Below, piece by piece: positions 38,269-47,613 of a stretch of DNA of 64,000 nucleotides; position 1 is the first letter of the stretch, and each line of letters begins with the position of its first letter. The position numbers and the translations under genes are program-made. The stretch comes from Rhodocyclales bacterium. Lineage in GTDB: Bacteria > Pseudomonadota > Gammaproteobacteria > Burkholderiales > Rhodocyclaceae. The stretch is taken from assembly GCA_016235025.1 (NCBI GenBank), contig JACRMV010000001.1, positions 186,001-250,000 on the forward strand, in the 5' to 3' direction. The notes beneath the pieces were generated by a model. The model did not search any database. It worked only from the letters and a program-made list of their open reading frames with translations, and was not told where the DNA came from.

Positions 38269-40656
38269 ATGTGTTCGACTGCAATTGTTCAAGCGACAGC
38301 ACTGGATGCCGATCTGCTCGAAAAGATGGATGCCTACTGGCGTGCCGCCAACTACCTGTCGGTGGGGCAGATTTACTTGTTGGACAATCCGCTGCTGAAG
38401 CAACCCTTGCAACTGGCGCACATCAAGCCGCGCCTGCTCGGTCACTGGGGCACCACGCCGGGGCTGAACTTCATCTACGTGCATATGAACCGCGTGATCA
38501 AGCAGCAGGATATCAACGCAATCTTCATTGCTGGCCCCGGTCACGGCGGCCCGGCGGTGGTGGCGAACACCTACCTTGAAGGCAGCTACAGCGAGCTGTA
38601 TTCCGATATCTCGCAGGACGAGGAGGGTATGCGCCGCCTGTTCCGCCAGTTTTCATTTCCTGGCGGCATTCCCAGTCACGCCTCGCCAGATACACCCGGC
38701 TCGATTCATGAGGGCGGCGAGTTGGGTTATGCCTTGTTTCACGCTTATGGCGCGGTATTTGACAATCCGGATCTGATTGCCTGCTGTGTCGTTGGTGATG
38801 GCGAAGCAGAGACCGGACCCTTGGCCACCTCCTGGCATTCCAACAAATTTCTCAACCCGCGCACCGATGGCGCGGTGTTGCCGATCCTGCATCTCAACGG
38901 CTACAAGATTGCCAACCCCGCCGTGCTGGCACGCATCAGTCACGCCGAGCTGGAAAGCCTGTTTGTCGGCTATGGCTACACGCCGTATTTTGTCGAAGGT
39001 GAGGAGCCGGAGGCGATGCATCGCCAGATGGCGGCGACGCTGGATACGGTGCTTGCCGAGATTCGCGACATCCAGCGCAAGGCGCGCGAGGGTGGCGAGA
39101 CGACGCGGCCGTTGTGGCCGATGATTGTCTTGCGCTCACCCAAAGGCTGGACCGGGCCGAAGGACGTGGATGGCCTGAAAACCGAGGGCAATTGGCGCTC
39201 GCATCAGGTGCCGTTCAGCGACATGGAGAAAACCGAACATGTGCTGCTGCTTGAGGTCTGGATGCGGTCATACCGGCCGCATGAGCTGTTCGATGAGCAT
39301 GGTCGGCTGAAGCCCGAGCTGGCCGCGCTCGCCCCCACCGGCGCGCGGCGGATGGGCGCCAACCCGCATGCCAATGGCGGCGTCCTGCTGCGCGGCCTGC
39401 GTCTGCCGGACTTCCGCAACTATGCGGTGACCGTGATCACCCCCGGTGTGACGCTGGCCGAATCGACGCGCGTGATGGGGACATTCCTGCGTGACGTGAT
39501 GCAGAAGAACCCCGATAACTTCCGTGTCTTCGGCCCGGACGAAACGGCCTCGAATCGTCTCGGCGCGCTGTTCGAGGTGACCAACCGGGCCTGGATGGCC
39601 GAACGTTTTGACGATGACGACCATCTCGCCGCCGACGGCCGGGTCATGGAAATCCTCTCCGAACACGCCTGTCAGGGCTGGCTCGAAGGCTACCTGCTGA
39701 CCGGGCGGCACGGCCTGTTTTCCTGCTATGAGGCCTTCATCCACATTGTCGATTCGATGTTCAACCAGCATGCCAAGTGGCTCAAGGTGTGTGCCGAAAT
39801 TCCCTGGCGGCGGCCGATTGCCTCGCTCAACATCCTGCTCACTTCGCATGTCTGGCGCCAGGACCATAACGGTTTCTCGCATCAGGACCCGGGCTTCATC
39901 GATCACGTAGTGAACAAGAAGGCCGACATCATCCGCGTCTACCTGCCGCCCGATGCCAACACCCTGCTCTACGTCACCGACCAGTGCCTGAAGAGCCGCA
40001 ACCTGGTGAACGTGATCGTCGCCGGCAAGCAGCCCGAGCAGCAGTGGCTGGACATGGAGGCGGCCATCAACCACGCCAGCGCCGGCATCGGCTTGTGGGA
40101 GTGGGCTTGCAACGATCAGCCGGGCGAGCCGGATATCGTGCTGGCCGCCGCCGGCGATGTGCCGACGCTGGAGATGCTGGCGGCCATCGACATCCTCCGC
40201 CAGCTCGCGCCGGAACTGAAAATCCGCTTCATCAACGTGGTCGATTTGATGACGCTGCAACCGCAGGAGGAACATCCGCACGGTTTGTCCAACGACGAAT
40301 TCAATTCGCTGTTCCGCACCAACACGCCCATCCTGTTCGCCTATCACGGCTACCCCTGGTTGATTCACCGCCTCACCTATCGCCGCACCAGTCATGCCAA
40401 CCTGCACGTGCGTGGCTACAAGGAGGAGGGCACCACCACCACACCGTTCGACATGGTGGTGCTTAACACCTTGGACCGCTTCCATCTGGTGATGGACGTG
40501 GCGAACCAGGTGCCAAAGTTGCAGCCGCAGGCGGCGCACATCATGCAACTGATGCGCGACAAGCTCGGCCAGCACACGCAATACATCCACCAGCATGGCG
40601 AGGACATGCCGGAAATCCGCGATTGGACATGGCCCTATCAGGGAGGCACCGCATGA
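38269..40656 (+). CDS. xfp: Phosphoketolase (xylulose-5-P / fructose-6-P)
   Basis: Thiamine-diphosphate enzyme that splits xylulose-5-phosphate or fructose-6-phosphate with phosphate to acetyl phosphate and a shorter sugar phosphate. The 795-residue length is typical. Landmarks are [15 protein letters not shown] near 27, [18 protein letters not shown] near 60, [20 protein letters not shown] near 85, the ThDP-binding [20 protein letters not shown] near 180, and [15 protein letters not shown] near 215; the C-terminal third has [21 protein letters not shown] ribosome binding site (AAGGAG) lies 9-10 bp ahead of the ATG. The stop overlaps the transaldolase start (ATGA). Confidence 0.96.
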   Translation: MCSTAIVQATALDADLLEKMDAYWRAANYLSVGQIYLLDNPLLKQPLQLAHIKPRLLGHWGTTPGLNFIYVHMNRVIKQQDINAIFIAGPGHGGPAVVANTYLEGSYSELYSDISQDEEGMRRLFRQFSFPGGIPSHASPDTPGSIHEGGELGYALFHAYGAVFDNPDLIACCVVGDGEAETGPLATSWHSNKFLNPRTDGAVLPILHLNGYKIANPAVLARISHAELESLFVGYGYTPYFVEGEEPEAMHRQMAATLDTVLAEIRDIQRKAREGGETTRPLWPMIVLRSPKGWTGPKDVDGLKTEGNWRSHQVPFSDMEKTEHVLLLEVWMRSYRPHELFDEHGRLKPELAALAPTGARRMGANPHANGGVLLRGLRLPDFRNYAVTVITPGVTLAESTRVMGTFLRDVMQKNPDNFRVFGPDETASNRLGALFEVTNRAWMAERFDDDDHLAADGRVMEILSEHACQGWLEGYLLTGRHGLFSCYEAFIHIVDSMFNQHAKWLKVCAEIPWRRPIASLNILLTSHVWRQDHNGFSHQDPGFIDHVVNKKADIIRVYLPPDANTLLYVTDQCLKSRNLVNVIVAGKQPEQQWLDMEAAINHASAGIGLWEWACNDQPGEPDIVLAAAGDVPTLEMLAAIDILRQLAPELKIRFINVVDLMTLQPQEEHPHGLSNDEFNSLFRTNTPILFAYHGYPWLIHRLTYRRTSHANLHVRGYKEEGTTTTPFDMVVLNTLDRFHLVMDVANQVPKLQPQAAHIMQLMRDKLGQHTQYIHQHGEDMPEIRDWTWPYQGGTA

Positions 40657-41741
40657 ATAATGAAAATCCGCTGCTCGCACTCAAGGCGCTGGGACAGCAC
40701 GTCTGGCTCGACAACCTTACCCGTACCCTGCTCAGGGAGGGTGGCTTGGAAAGCTTGATCGCCGAGGACGGACTCGATGGTGTGACATCCAATCCAGCCA
40801 TTTTTGAGAAAGCCATCGCGACCAGCCCCTACTATCGTGAGGACATTGAGCGCCTGCGGCAGTCAAATCTGGATGCTGAAGGCCGCTATGAAGCCCTGGT
40901 GATTCCGGACATCCAGGCCGCCTGTGATGTCCTGTTGCCGAGCTACGTTGCCAGCCAGGGGGAGACCGGCTATGTCAGTCTGGAAATTTCTCCGCACCTG
41001 GCCTGTGACCTCGCCACTACCGAGGCTGCCGTGCGGCGTTTGCACGCGGCGGTGGGGCGTGACAACGTGCTGATCAAGGTTCCCGGAACATCTGCTGGTG
41101 TGGCTGCATTGGAGCAACTGACAGCGGCCGGTATCCGGATTAACGTCACCCTGATTTTTTCGCTGGTGCAGTACGAGGCGGTGGTGCAAGCCTATCTACG
41201 TAGTGCGCAACGCTGGCTGGACAGTGGCGGTGAGGCCCGACAAGTACGTTCGGTCGCGAGCGTGTTCCTCAGTCGCATCGATACCCTGGTGGATAAACGC
41301 CTCGACGCCATTGGCACCGAGCAGGCCAAGGCGTTGCGGGGCAAGAGCGGCATCGCTCTGGCGAAACGCTGCCATGCCCGCTATCTGGAGATTTTTCACG
41401 GCGCCGCCTTCGCTACGCTTGCTCGGGCCGGTGTGCCACCGCAGATGCTGCTCTGGGCCAGTACCGGCAGCAAGAATCCGGCATTCAGCGACGTGCTCTA
41501 TGTCGAAGCACTGATCGGCGCTGAAACCATCACCACCCTGCCGGATGCCACCCTGGCCGCCTTCCGCGACCATGGACATGCCGCCGCCACCCTGAGCGCC
41601 GGCAGCGTTGAAGCGCTGACCCACATTGATGCACTGGCGCATCTGGATATCGACCTCAATACCATCGGCGCAAGCCTGCAGCGTGACGGTGTGAAACTCT
41701 TTGTCGAGGCTTACGACAAATGTTGCCTCGGCTTGGCCTGA
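40653..41741 (+). CDS. tal: Transaldolase
   Basis: Transfers a dihydroxyacetone unit between sugar phosphates in the non-oxidative pentose phosphate pathway. The 362-residue protein has [18 protein letters not shown] near 12, [14 protein letters not shown] near 42, [13 protein letters not shown] near 105, the Schiff-base lysine context [16 protein letters not shown] near 139 and [13 protein letters not shown] near 164. The ATG overlaps the phosphoketolase stop (ATGA), so the two are translationally coupled. With phosphoketolase it would allow recycling of sugar phosphates to acetyl phosphate. The longer form matches the bacterial transaldolases related to the Tal part of Tal-Pgi fusions. Confidence 0.94.
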   Translation: MNNENPLLALKALGQHVWLDNLTRTLLREGGLESLIAEDGLDGVTSNPAIFEKAIATSPYYREDIERLRQSNLDAEGRYEALVIPDIQAACDVLLPSYVASQGETGYVSLEISPHLACDLATTEAAVRRLHAAVGRDNVLIKVPGTSAGVAALEQLTAAGIRINVTLIFSLVQYEAVVQAYLRSAQRWLDSGGEARQVRSVASVFLSRIDTLVDKRLDAIGTEQAKALRGKSGIALAKRCHARYLEIFHGAAFATLARAGVPPQMLLWASTGSKNPAFSDVLYVEALIGAETITTLPDATLAAFRDHGHAAATLSAGSVEALTHIDALAHLDIDLNTIGASLQRDGVKLFVEAYDKCCLGLA

Positions 41742-41874
41742 GTTACCGGCTGCCGCCCGATGACTTCATTGCCGCAGTCGCGCATCGTTCGTGATCGCCG
41801 GCGCCTCGAAGCCGCCGATCTTCTCTCAACTCGGTGTATCAATTTACATCCGCTGCTGACATCAAACAGCGTGC

Positions 41875-41899
41875 AAAAGTCGGCACTGGCGGGACGGCG
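41875..41899 (+). repeat. Dispersed 25-bp element, copy 4
   Basis: AAAAGTCGGCACTGGCGG followed by GACGGCG. It lies 21 bp beyond the stop of the frameshifted Crp/Fnr gene (minus strand) and 134 bp after the transaldolase stop. Same orientation as the other copies. Confidence 0.6.
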
Positions 41900-41919
41900 A
41901 CGGCACTCGAGCAAGCGGA

Positions 41920-42652
41920 TTACGTAGCGATTGCGTCCGGTAACAGGCGATCGAACTCCTTTCTGACCACTGCGTAGCCCTCGCAGACCCGTGCCTCCAG
42001 CCCCGCCCGGTCGAGCACGGTGATGTGGCCGCGGTGGTACTCGATCAAACCGGCCCGGTACAATTTGCCGGCAGCCTCCGTGACCCCCTCGCGGCGCACC
42101 CCGAGCATGTTGGCGATCAGCTCCTGCGTCATGACCAGCTCGTTAGCGGGCAAGCGGTCGAGGGAGAGCAGCAGCCAGCGGCAGAGCTGTTGGTCCAATG
42201 AATGATGGCGGTTGCACACCGCCCGTCTGCGCCATCTGCGTCAGCAGCGCCTGGGTGTAACGCAGCAATAGATGCTGCATCGGGCCACCGCTACAGAACT
42301 CGTCCTTCAGCCGTTGCCCCTTCAACCGGTAGGCGTGGCCGGCACTTTGCACGACGGCCCGGCTGGGTGTGGTTTCACCGCCCATGAAGAGTGAGACACC
42401 GACGATGCCCTCGTTGCCGACCACGGCGATTTCGGCCGATGCGCCATCCTCCATGACATAGAGCAGGGAGACGATGGCGGTGGTAGGGAAATAGACGTGA
42501 CCCATCTTAACGCCGGACTCGTAAAGCACCTCACCGAGCGGCATCGGAACCAGTTCCAGATGCGGGAACAGGTGCGCGCATTCGTCAACTGACAGGGCGG
42601 CAAGAAGGTGATTCTGGCAGGGGTTAGCGGAGGTGGTGTGCGGGGAGTACAT
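41920..42652 (-). pseudogene. Crp/Fnr-family transcriptional regulator, frameshifted
   Basis: Two overlapping frames together make one Crp/Fnr-like regulator of about 240 residues. The first (from ATG at 42652) is the cyclic-nucleotide-binding-like domain, with MPLGEVLYESGVKMGHVYFP and EIAVVGNEGIVGVSLFMGGE, ending after LLTQMAQT. The second continues CNRHHSLDQQLCRWLLLSLD and carries the helix-turn-helix TQELIANMLGVRREGVTEAA. The break sits at about 42215-42222, where one extra G in GGGC shifts the frame. It could be a real mutation or a sequencing error. If functional in relatives, it is a candidate regulator for the 16-bp palindrome, one copy of which lies 105 bp upstream of its own start. 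No FNR-type cysteine cluster is evident. Confidence 0.88.
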
Positions 42653-42756
42653 GCGCGGTCTCCTGATATATTAGCCATGATTGAATGACCTCACCAACGC
42701 GGCCAGATGCGGAATGCTTGAGGCGTCTCGTCATTATGCATTTCCCACTTTACCCA

Positions 42757-42772
42757 TGTGCGACAGCGCACA
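42757..42772. promoter_or_regulatory. 16-bp palindrome (TGTGCG ACAG CGCACA), candidate operator
   Basis: Exact match to TGTRCG-N4-CGYACA. It lies 105 bp upstream of the Crp/Fnr-like start and about 350 bp upstream of the sugar transferase, within a 469-bp intergenic region (42653-43121) where I see no convincing gene. It suggests autoregulation by a CRP-like protein. Confidence 0.5.
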
Positions 42773-43121
42773 GACGCGCGCAGGGCACTCGGCGTAAGCT
42801 GATCTTCCGGCCTTGTAGCACACAGGATATTAGTGTGGGGCAGAGACGCCGCGCCAGCAAGTTCGTTCTCGCTGTTGCGAGTCTGTGCGTTACTTGAGGA
42901 TTCCTGCGCTTAGGCAAAAATCTCCGACGTGAACTTGTTTGCCTGGGAGCATCAAAAATGCCAAAGCATCATACCGCCCGGTTGAGGGACACGCTAACCC
43001 ATGGAGTGATTTTGGACTTGTACCTCTCCGCTTCCCGGCTCGCGCTGGAATCACGTAAACCGCCGCGCTCGGGGTTCGCTATCCCGTGCGCTCTTGCGAC
43101 TCACTGCGTACATTAGCTTTG

Positions 43122-44501
43122 GTGCGGATATTCAGCCATTGGCTCCACGCGAATACCCTGTTCCAGATGGTGTTCGATCTGGTGCTGCCATGCCTCGCCC
43201 TAGTTCTTGCCGTTGCCTGGCTCGACCGCGGCGATTTGCACAGCGTCGCGGCGGCGTTGCCCTACGTGCTGCTGTTCGCGCTCGGGATGATCGCGGTGAA
43301 TACCTTGCTCGGTGTTTATCGGCGCGATCCTGATCGTTCCGCGGTCCGGACTTCGACACGGGTCATCGCGTGCTTCCTCCTTGCGGCGGCGATGGTCTAT
43401 GGTATGGTCAGTCTGGTTCCGCAGTCCGCTGCCTGGCGCGGGGAACTGGAACTGGCGGTGCTGCTCGCCCTTGGCGTCATCGTGGCGATGCGCGGTTATG
43501 CCGTGCACGGTGGTTTTTCCCCGCTGCTGCCGCGCCACGTCATGGTACTGGGCACCGGCGCAGAGGCGGCGATCGTCGGGCAATCGCTGGCGCGATTGAG
43601 TCCGGACGTGCGCATCGTGGGCTTCTACCCGGTGCACTCGAACGAGGCGATCCACGTTGCTCACAATCGGATCCTCATGGACAGCTCGTCGCTGGCGGAG
43701 GCGACACGCCGGCTCAGGGTGGATGAGATCATCGTTGCGGTGCGTGAGCGGCGGACCGATGCCGTGCCGATTCATGAGCTTCTCGAGTGCAGGCTGGCGG
43801 GCGTGCGCGTGCTGGACCTGTCGAGCTACTTTGAGCGGGCCCTCGGGCAGGTGCGTCTGGATTCTCTGCGCGCCAGTTGGCTGATCTTCGGTGAAGGTTT
43901 TCGGCAAGGTCTGGTACGCACGGCGGTCAAGCGCCTGTTCGACATCGTCGCCGCGACGCTGTTGCTGGGAGTGTTCTGGCCCCTGATGTTGCTGAGTGCA
44001 CTCCTGATCGTGCTGGAAAGCGGCTTCCCGATCTTCTATTGCCAGGAGCGTGTGGGGCAGGGTGGGCGGCTGTTCCGTGTCGTCAAGTTCCGCAGCATGG
44101 GTAGCGACGCCGAGCCCGATGGCAAGCCGCGCTGGGCCGCCTGCAATGACGCACGGGTGACGCGCGTTGGTCGCGTTCTGCGCAGGCTGCGCATCGATGA
44201 ACTGCCACAGCTCTACAACGTGCTCAAGGGCGACATGAGCCTGGTCGGGCCGCGGCCCGAGCGGCCTTACTTCGTCACTCAATTGACGCGCGAAATTCCC
44301 TTCTACGCAGCGCGCCACAGTGTCAAGCCGGGCGTTACCGGCTGGGCCCAGGTGCGTTACCGCTACGGCGAGTCGGTGGAGGATGCTGCACAAAAGCTGC
44401 AATACGATCTCTATTACGTGAAAAACCATACCCTGTTCCTCGATACCGTCATCCTGTTTGAAACCGTGGGCGTGGTGCTCACGGGCGCGGGAGCACGCTG
44501 A
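43122..44501 (+). CDS. Exopolysaccharide polyprenyl-phosphate sugar transferase (TIGR03013-like, PEP-CTERM-associated)
   Basis: Starts exopolysaccharide synthesis by moving a sugar-1-phosphate onto undecaprenyl phosphate at the inner membrane. The protein has four N-terminal helices (about 10-115), a CoA-binding-like middle domain (MVLGTGAEAAIVGQSLARL near 140) and the C-terminal bacterial sugar transferase domain: a helix after RTAVKRLFDIVAA, then PIFYCQERVGQGGRLFRVVK, RLRIDELPQLYNVLKGDMSL and VGPRPERPYFV. The GTG at 43122 (VRIFSHWLHANTL) fits the family N-terminus; an in-frame GTG at 43086 would add 12 residues. The usual exopolysaccharide gene cluster is not adjacent, so this copy is solitary. 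Confidence 0.88.
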   Translation: MRIFSHWLHANTLFQMVFDLVLPCLALVLAVAWLDRGDLHSVAAALPYVLLFALGMIAVNTLLGVYRRDPDRSAVRTSTRVIACFLLAAAMVYGMVSLVPQSAAWRGELELAVLLALGVIVAMRGYAVHGGFSPLLPRHVMVLGTGAEAAIVGQSLARLSPDVRIVGFYPVHSNEAIHVAHNRILMDSSSLAEATRRLRVDEIIVAVRERRTDAVPIHELLECRLAGVRVLDLSSYFERALGQVRLDSLRASWLIFGEGFRQGLVRTAVKRLFDIVAATLLLGVFWPLMLLSALLIVLESGFPIFYCQERVGQGGRLFRVVKFRSMGSDAEPDGKPRWAACNDARVTRVGRVLRRLRIDELPQLYNVLKGDMSLVGPRPERPYFVTQLTREIPFYAARHSVKPGVTGWAQVRYRYGESVEDAAQKLQYDLYYVKNHTLFLDTVILFETVGVVLTGAGAR

Positions 44502-44582
44502 TGGTACTGATCGCGCTTACGCTATTTTGTGTGCTGGAGCGTAACGCTGGCCCGGAAATCTGGCAAACCAGAATGCCCGATG

Positions 44583-44598
44583 TGTATGCCACCGTACG
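44583..44598. promoter_or_regulatory. Weak 16-bp palindrome variant (TGTATG CCAC CGTACG)
   Basis: Two mismatches to the consensus. It lies 177 bp upstream of the small membrane protein gene at 44775, in a 273-bp gap without a convincing gene. Listed because it keeps the spacing and position pattern of the other sites. Confidence 0.25.
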
Positions 44599-44774
44599 GA
44601 CGTGCCTGTTCTGCATGCTTAAGCTTCGAAGGTACAAAGCACGCATGACCATTCAACAGCAGGAAAAATGCAAACTGTTTGATCCGGTGTGCCGTGACAG
44701 GAATCGTGCAGCACCAATAACCGCCAACGCATCAGTAGTCGACAGGCTGATGTTAATCACCAAGGAGATCAATC

Positions 44775-44972
44775 ATGAGCAAGGCCAGTTATAGACGCTT
44801 CATCCTGCCACTTGTGCTGATTGGGGGCGCTGTTGCCGCTTCCGTCTTCGCCTCATTCTTGGTTGCGCGCAACTGCAACAAACAAAAAAAGCTACAGCAG
44901 GCAGCACTGGATGACTGGGTTGATGAAGGTGGCAACATGACAGCAAGCGATGTCGCCGCGCCTTTATCGTGA
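44775..44972 (+). CDS. Small single-helix membrane protein, function unknown
   Basis: A 65-residue protein with one membrane helix (FILPLVLIGGAVAASVFASF) after a short basic N-terminus, then NCNKQKKLQQ and an acidic C-terminal part. A strong ribosome binding site (AAGGAG) lies 9 bp ahead of the ATG, which is the main reason to accept it. I do not recognise the family. It lies between the sugar transferase and an IS remnant, near the EncFtn gene. Confidence 0.55.
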   Translation: MSKASYRRFILPLVLIGGAVAASVFASFLVARNCNKQKKLQQAALDDWVDEGGNMTASDVAAPLS

Positions 44973-45073
44973 CAGACCCCATGCCAGAGTGGTCCTCGAT
45001 CGGCAGAGCGGGACGCGGTGTAGCCGATGCGGCAGGCGTTATGGGGCTGTTGAGGTCATGAACGTGCCTTCCA

Positions 45074-45178
45074 CCGCTGGCGAGGGCAACAACGTTGTTG
45101 CCCTCGCCAGCTGAAAACCGTTCGTCATTGATCGGATCGAAGAGAATTTACAGCAGAATTTGGACTTGACTAAGTTGG
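45074..45178 (+). mobile_element. Remnant of an IS256-type element, 3' end
   Basis: This ~105-bp piece matches the terminal part of the IS256-like element at 61.9-62.0 kb (opposite orientation). It begins with a 36-bp perfect palindrome (arms GCTGGCGAGGGCAACAAC) covering what would be the transposase C-terminus. It continues with GTTCGTCATTGATCGGATCGA and ends in the inverted-repeat-like TTACAGCAGAATTTGGACTT. Some 20 bases present in the other copy are missing. No transposase remains. Confidence 0.75.
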
Positions 45179-45217
45179 GCGTTCGTCATCAGGTTCCATG
45201 ATCATAGGGAGAAATAA

Positions 45218-45517
45218 ATGTCCAGCATCGGTTATCACGAGTCTGTAGAAGAACTGTCCGCTGAAACGCGCGACATGCATAGAGCGATTGCTTCCCTGAT
45301 GGAAGAACTGGAAGCTGTTGATTGGTACAACCAACGTGCTGATGCATGCAAAGACATGGAACTCAAGGCAATCCTTGAGCACAACCGGGATGAGGAAAAA
45401 GAGCACGCATCCATGGTGCTGGAATGGATTCGGCGCAAAGACCCAAGGTTTTCCAAGGAGCTCCATGAATACCTGTTCACCAAAAAAATCATTGCGCATA
45501 CGCGTGAGGGTGCCTAG
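45218..45517 (+). CDS. Encapsulated-ferritin-like protein (EncFtn family), no shell gene nearby
   Basis: A 99-residue two-helix protein of the EncFtn family, which forms annular decamers with ferroxidase sites at subunit interfaces and normally sits inside encapsulin nanocompartments. The key stretch reads SLMEELEAVDWYNQRADACK then HNRDEEKEHASMVLEWIRRK. By alignment from memory with the Rhodospirillum protein, Glu30, Glu60 and His63 correspond to its metal ligands, with Glu29 and Glu32 near the entry site. The protein ends soon after FTKKIIAHTREGA and lacks a recognisable C-terminal encapsulin-targeting tail. No encapsulin gene lies in the window. Either the shell is encoded elsewhere or this member works unencapsulated. 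Confidence 0.88.
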   Translation: MSSIGYHESVEELSAETRDMHRAIASLMEELEAVDWYNQRADACKDMELKAILEHNRDEEKEHASMVLEWIRRKDPRFSKELHEYLFTKKIIAHTREGA

Positions 45518-45659
45518 GCGCTTGTTGCAATGGGCCGTCGCCAGCATTGGAGTTCATTGAGCTGAGTGCCATGGTTATACTCTCCATGTCAAAGGACGTT
45601 GGCAAGAGTCGGAAAACTTTCACCAACGTCGTTATATCGACCGAGTATTTAGATTTTTT

Positions 45660-46072
45660 ATGGAAACCAATGGCTTGCTGCGGCAGCAGATAATTAAGAG
45701 TCTCATGGCACAGTACCCTGAAAAAGGTGCGGATGCCGCGATTAGCCTATGGGAGCAGATGTCGATCCGGATCATTTCGGTCGTCGGTGAAGGGGGATTC
45801 AATTCTCTATACATGCGTAGTCTATTTCTTGCCCGGTCAACCTTTCCCTGGCTCCCCCCCCCCCGCAGGCTGACCACCGGTTCGCGATGTTAAGGGCGAG
45901 CCTCGAAGGCCAAACGCCAACGCTTGTCAGCGAAGCAAACCATCTGCTGCTGATCACTTTCACCGACATCCTGGCTACATTAATTGGCGAGGAGCTAACA
46001 ATCAACATTTTACGTCCGGCCTGGGGCAATGATGTTTCGGACAGGGCCGGCAAGGGGTTCGAGAATGAGTAA
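45660..46072 (+). pseudogene. Unknown protein upstream of KaiC-like gene, frame broken at a C11 tract
   Basis: The frame from 45660 encodes METNGLLRQQIIKSLMAQYP and IRIISVVGEGGFNSLYMRSL, then runs into a tract of 11 Cs at 45854-45864 and ends 30 bp later. Resuming in the next frame gives HRFAMLRASLEGQTPTLVSE, NHLLLITFTDILATLIGEEL and a stop at 46070-46072 that overlaps the KaiC-like start by 8 bp. With 9 or 12 Cs the frames would join into a protein of about 136 residues. I do not recognise the family. It could be a slippage-controlled (phase-variable) gene or a homopolymer sequencing error. Its overlap with the KaiC-like gene suggests a joint function. Confidence 0.6.
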
Positions 46073-47531
46073 AAAAGTAAACATCCAGCGGCTGAAAACT
46101 GGCGTACCCGGTCTGGACAACCTGTTGGGTGGCGGCCTGCCGGAATTCTCGTTTAACCTGATTGCGGGCACGCCGGGAAGCGGAAAAACCACGCTCGCCC
46201 ACCAGATCATGTTCGCGCTGGCCAACCCGGATAATCGGGCGCTGTTCTTCACGGTGCTCGGAGAACCCGCGTTGAAGATGCTTCGTTATCAGCAGCAATT
46301 TCCGTTTTTCGATATTGATAAAGTCAATCAATCGATCCGCTTCGTCAACCTGTCTACCGATCTGCTGGGGGGCGGTTTTGACCGTGTCTTGTCACGCATT
46401 GCCGACGAAGTGAAAGACTATTCACCCAGCCTCGTATTTGTTGATTCGTTTCGATCAGTCGTGCAGACGGCGAAGGAGAAGGAGAGGGGGCAGGGGGTGT
46501 CCGATCTGCAGCGGTTCATGCAGCAGCTGGGGATGCAAATGACGAGCTGGCAGGCCACCACCTTTTTGATCGGTGAATATTTGCTGCCGGAAGCAGAGGC
46601 CAGCCCGGTCTTTACCGTGGCGGACGGCATCCTGTGGCTGTCGCAAAATTTGCACCGCAATTCCATGGTGCGAAAAATTCAGGTGGTCAAAATGCGTGGC
46701 CAAGCCCAGGCACCCGGTTTGCATACCTTCCGCATCAGTGACGAAGGCATCCAGGTTTTTCCGCGCGCGATTGTCCAGCCGGGCGCAGCGGTTGAGGTGG
46801 CAATCAAGCTATCCACAGGAGAGAAACGTGCGCCCATGGGGGTGCCTGACCTGGATGACATGCTGGGCGGCGGCCTGCCGGCGGGTTATTCCCTGCTCGT
46901 GGTCGGGCCCTCCGGCTCCGGGAAAACCATCCTGGCGACGGAATTTCTCGCCGAAGGAGTGCGCAGGGGAGAACCCGGCGTGATTGCGGCGTTTGAGAAA
47001 AGCCCCAGCCAACTGTTGAACAATAAGCTGTATGCGCTGGTCCAGCTTGGACACGTGGGGGTGATCAACACGCGTTCGCTGGATTTGTCGATCGATGAAA
47101 CCCTGCATGATCTGATTGAAATGATTAACCGCATGCAGGCCAAGCGCGTCGTCATCGACTCCTTGTCCGGGTTCGAGCTGGCGCTGGCACCCGAGTTTCA
47201 GGAAGGTTTTCGCGGATCGCTGTACAGGATGATTGCCGAGCTGACGGGCATGGGTGTGACCATACTGATGACCTCGGAACTGGAAGACCGCTATACCGAT
47301 TTGCGCTTCAGTCCGTTTGGCAGTGCTTTTCTTGCTGATGCCATCATCGTGCAGCGCTATATCGAAATCGCTGGCCAGTTCAAACGTGTCCTGTCGGTCG
47401 TCAAGGTCCGTGGCAGCGAGCACAGCAAGGACATTCGCCTGTTTGACATTACCGACGACGGCATCATGATTGGCGAAACCTTGTCCGGGTATGCCGGAAT
47501 CATGTCGGGCCGGCCCGTGCTCAGCCCGTAG
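46065..47531 (+). CDS. KaiC-like double-RecA-domain ATPase
   Basis: A 488-residue protein with two RecA/KaiC domains. The first has GVPGLDNLLGGGLPEFSFNL, Walker A GTPGSGKTT (Lys41) and Walker B-like SLVFVDSF. The second has GVPDLDDMLGGGLPAGYSLL, Walker A GPSGSGKTI and RVVIDSLSGFELALA. Non-cyanobacterial KaiC-like proteins act in signalling and stress or redox responses rather than in a complete clock; no kaiA or kaiB is seen here. The ATG at 46065 is preceded by AAGGGG and overlaps the previous gene. A hybrid histidine kinase follows after 82 bp, a linkage often seen for this family. Confidence 0.9.
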   Translation: MSKKVNIQRLKTGVPGLDNLLGGGLPEFSFNLIAGTPGSGKTTLAHQIMFALANPDNRALFFTVLGEPALKMLRYQQQFPFFDIDKVNQSIRFVNLSTDLLGGGFDRVLSRIADEVKDYSPSLVFVDSFRSVVQTAKEKERGQGVSDLQRFMQQLGMQMTSWQATTFLIGEYLLPEAEASPVFTVADGILWLSQNLHRNSMVRKIQVVKMRGQAQAPGLHTFRISDEGIQVFPRAIVQPGAAVEVAIKLSTGEKRAPMGVPDLDDMLGGGLPAGYSLLVVGPSGSGKTILATEFLAEGVRRGEPGVIAAFEKSPSQLLNNKLYALVQLGHVGVINTRSLDLSIDETLHDLIEMINRMQAKRVVIDSLSGFELALAPEFQEGFRGSLYRMIAELTGMGVTILMTSELEDRYTDLRFSPFGSAFLADAIIVQRYIEIAGQFKRVLSVVKVRGSEHSKDIRLFDITDDGIMIGETLSGYAGIMSGRPVLSP

Positions 47532-47613
47532 CCGGAATGGCCAGGCGACAGGGGCGGCAATGAACAGAAATGATTACGGCGCTTCCGATATCGATGATCC
47601 AGGTTAACCGGAT

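Noticed and set aside
39268-40680. 470-codon open frame opposite phosphoketolase
   Set aside because: Antisense shadow with His/Gln-rich composition; phosphoketolase motifs on the other strand are decisive.
42685-42897. 70-codon frame in the crp-sugar transferase gap
   Set aside because: Arg/Cys-rich, no ribosome binding site, covers the palindrome; probably non-coding.
44501-44794. 97-codon frame after the sugar transferase
   Set aside because: No ribosome binding site, no motif, and it overlaps the start of the better-supported small membrane protein gene.
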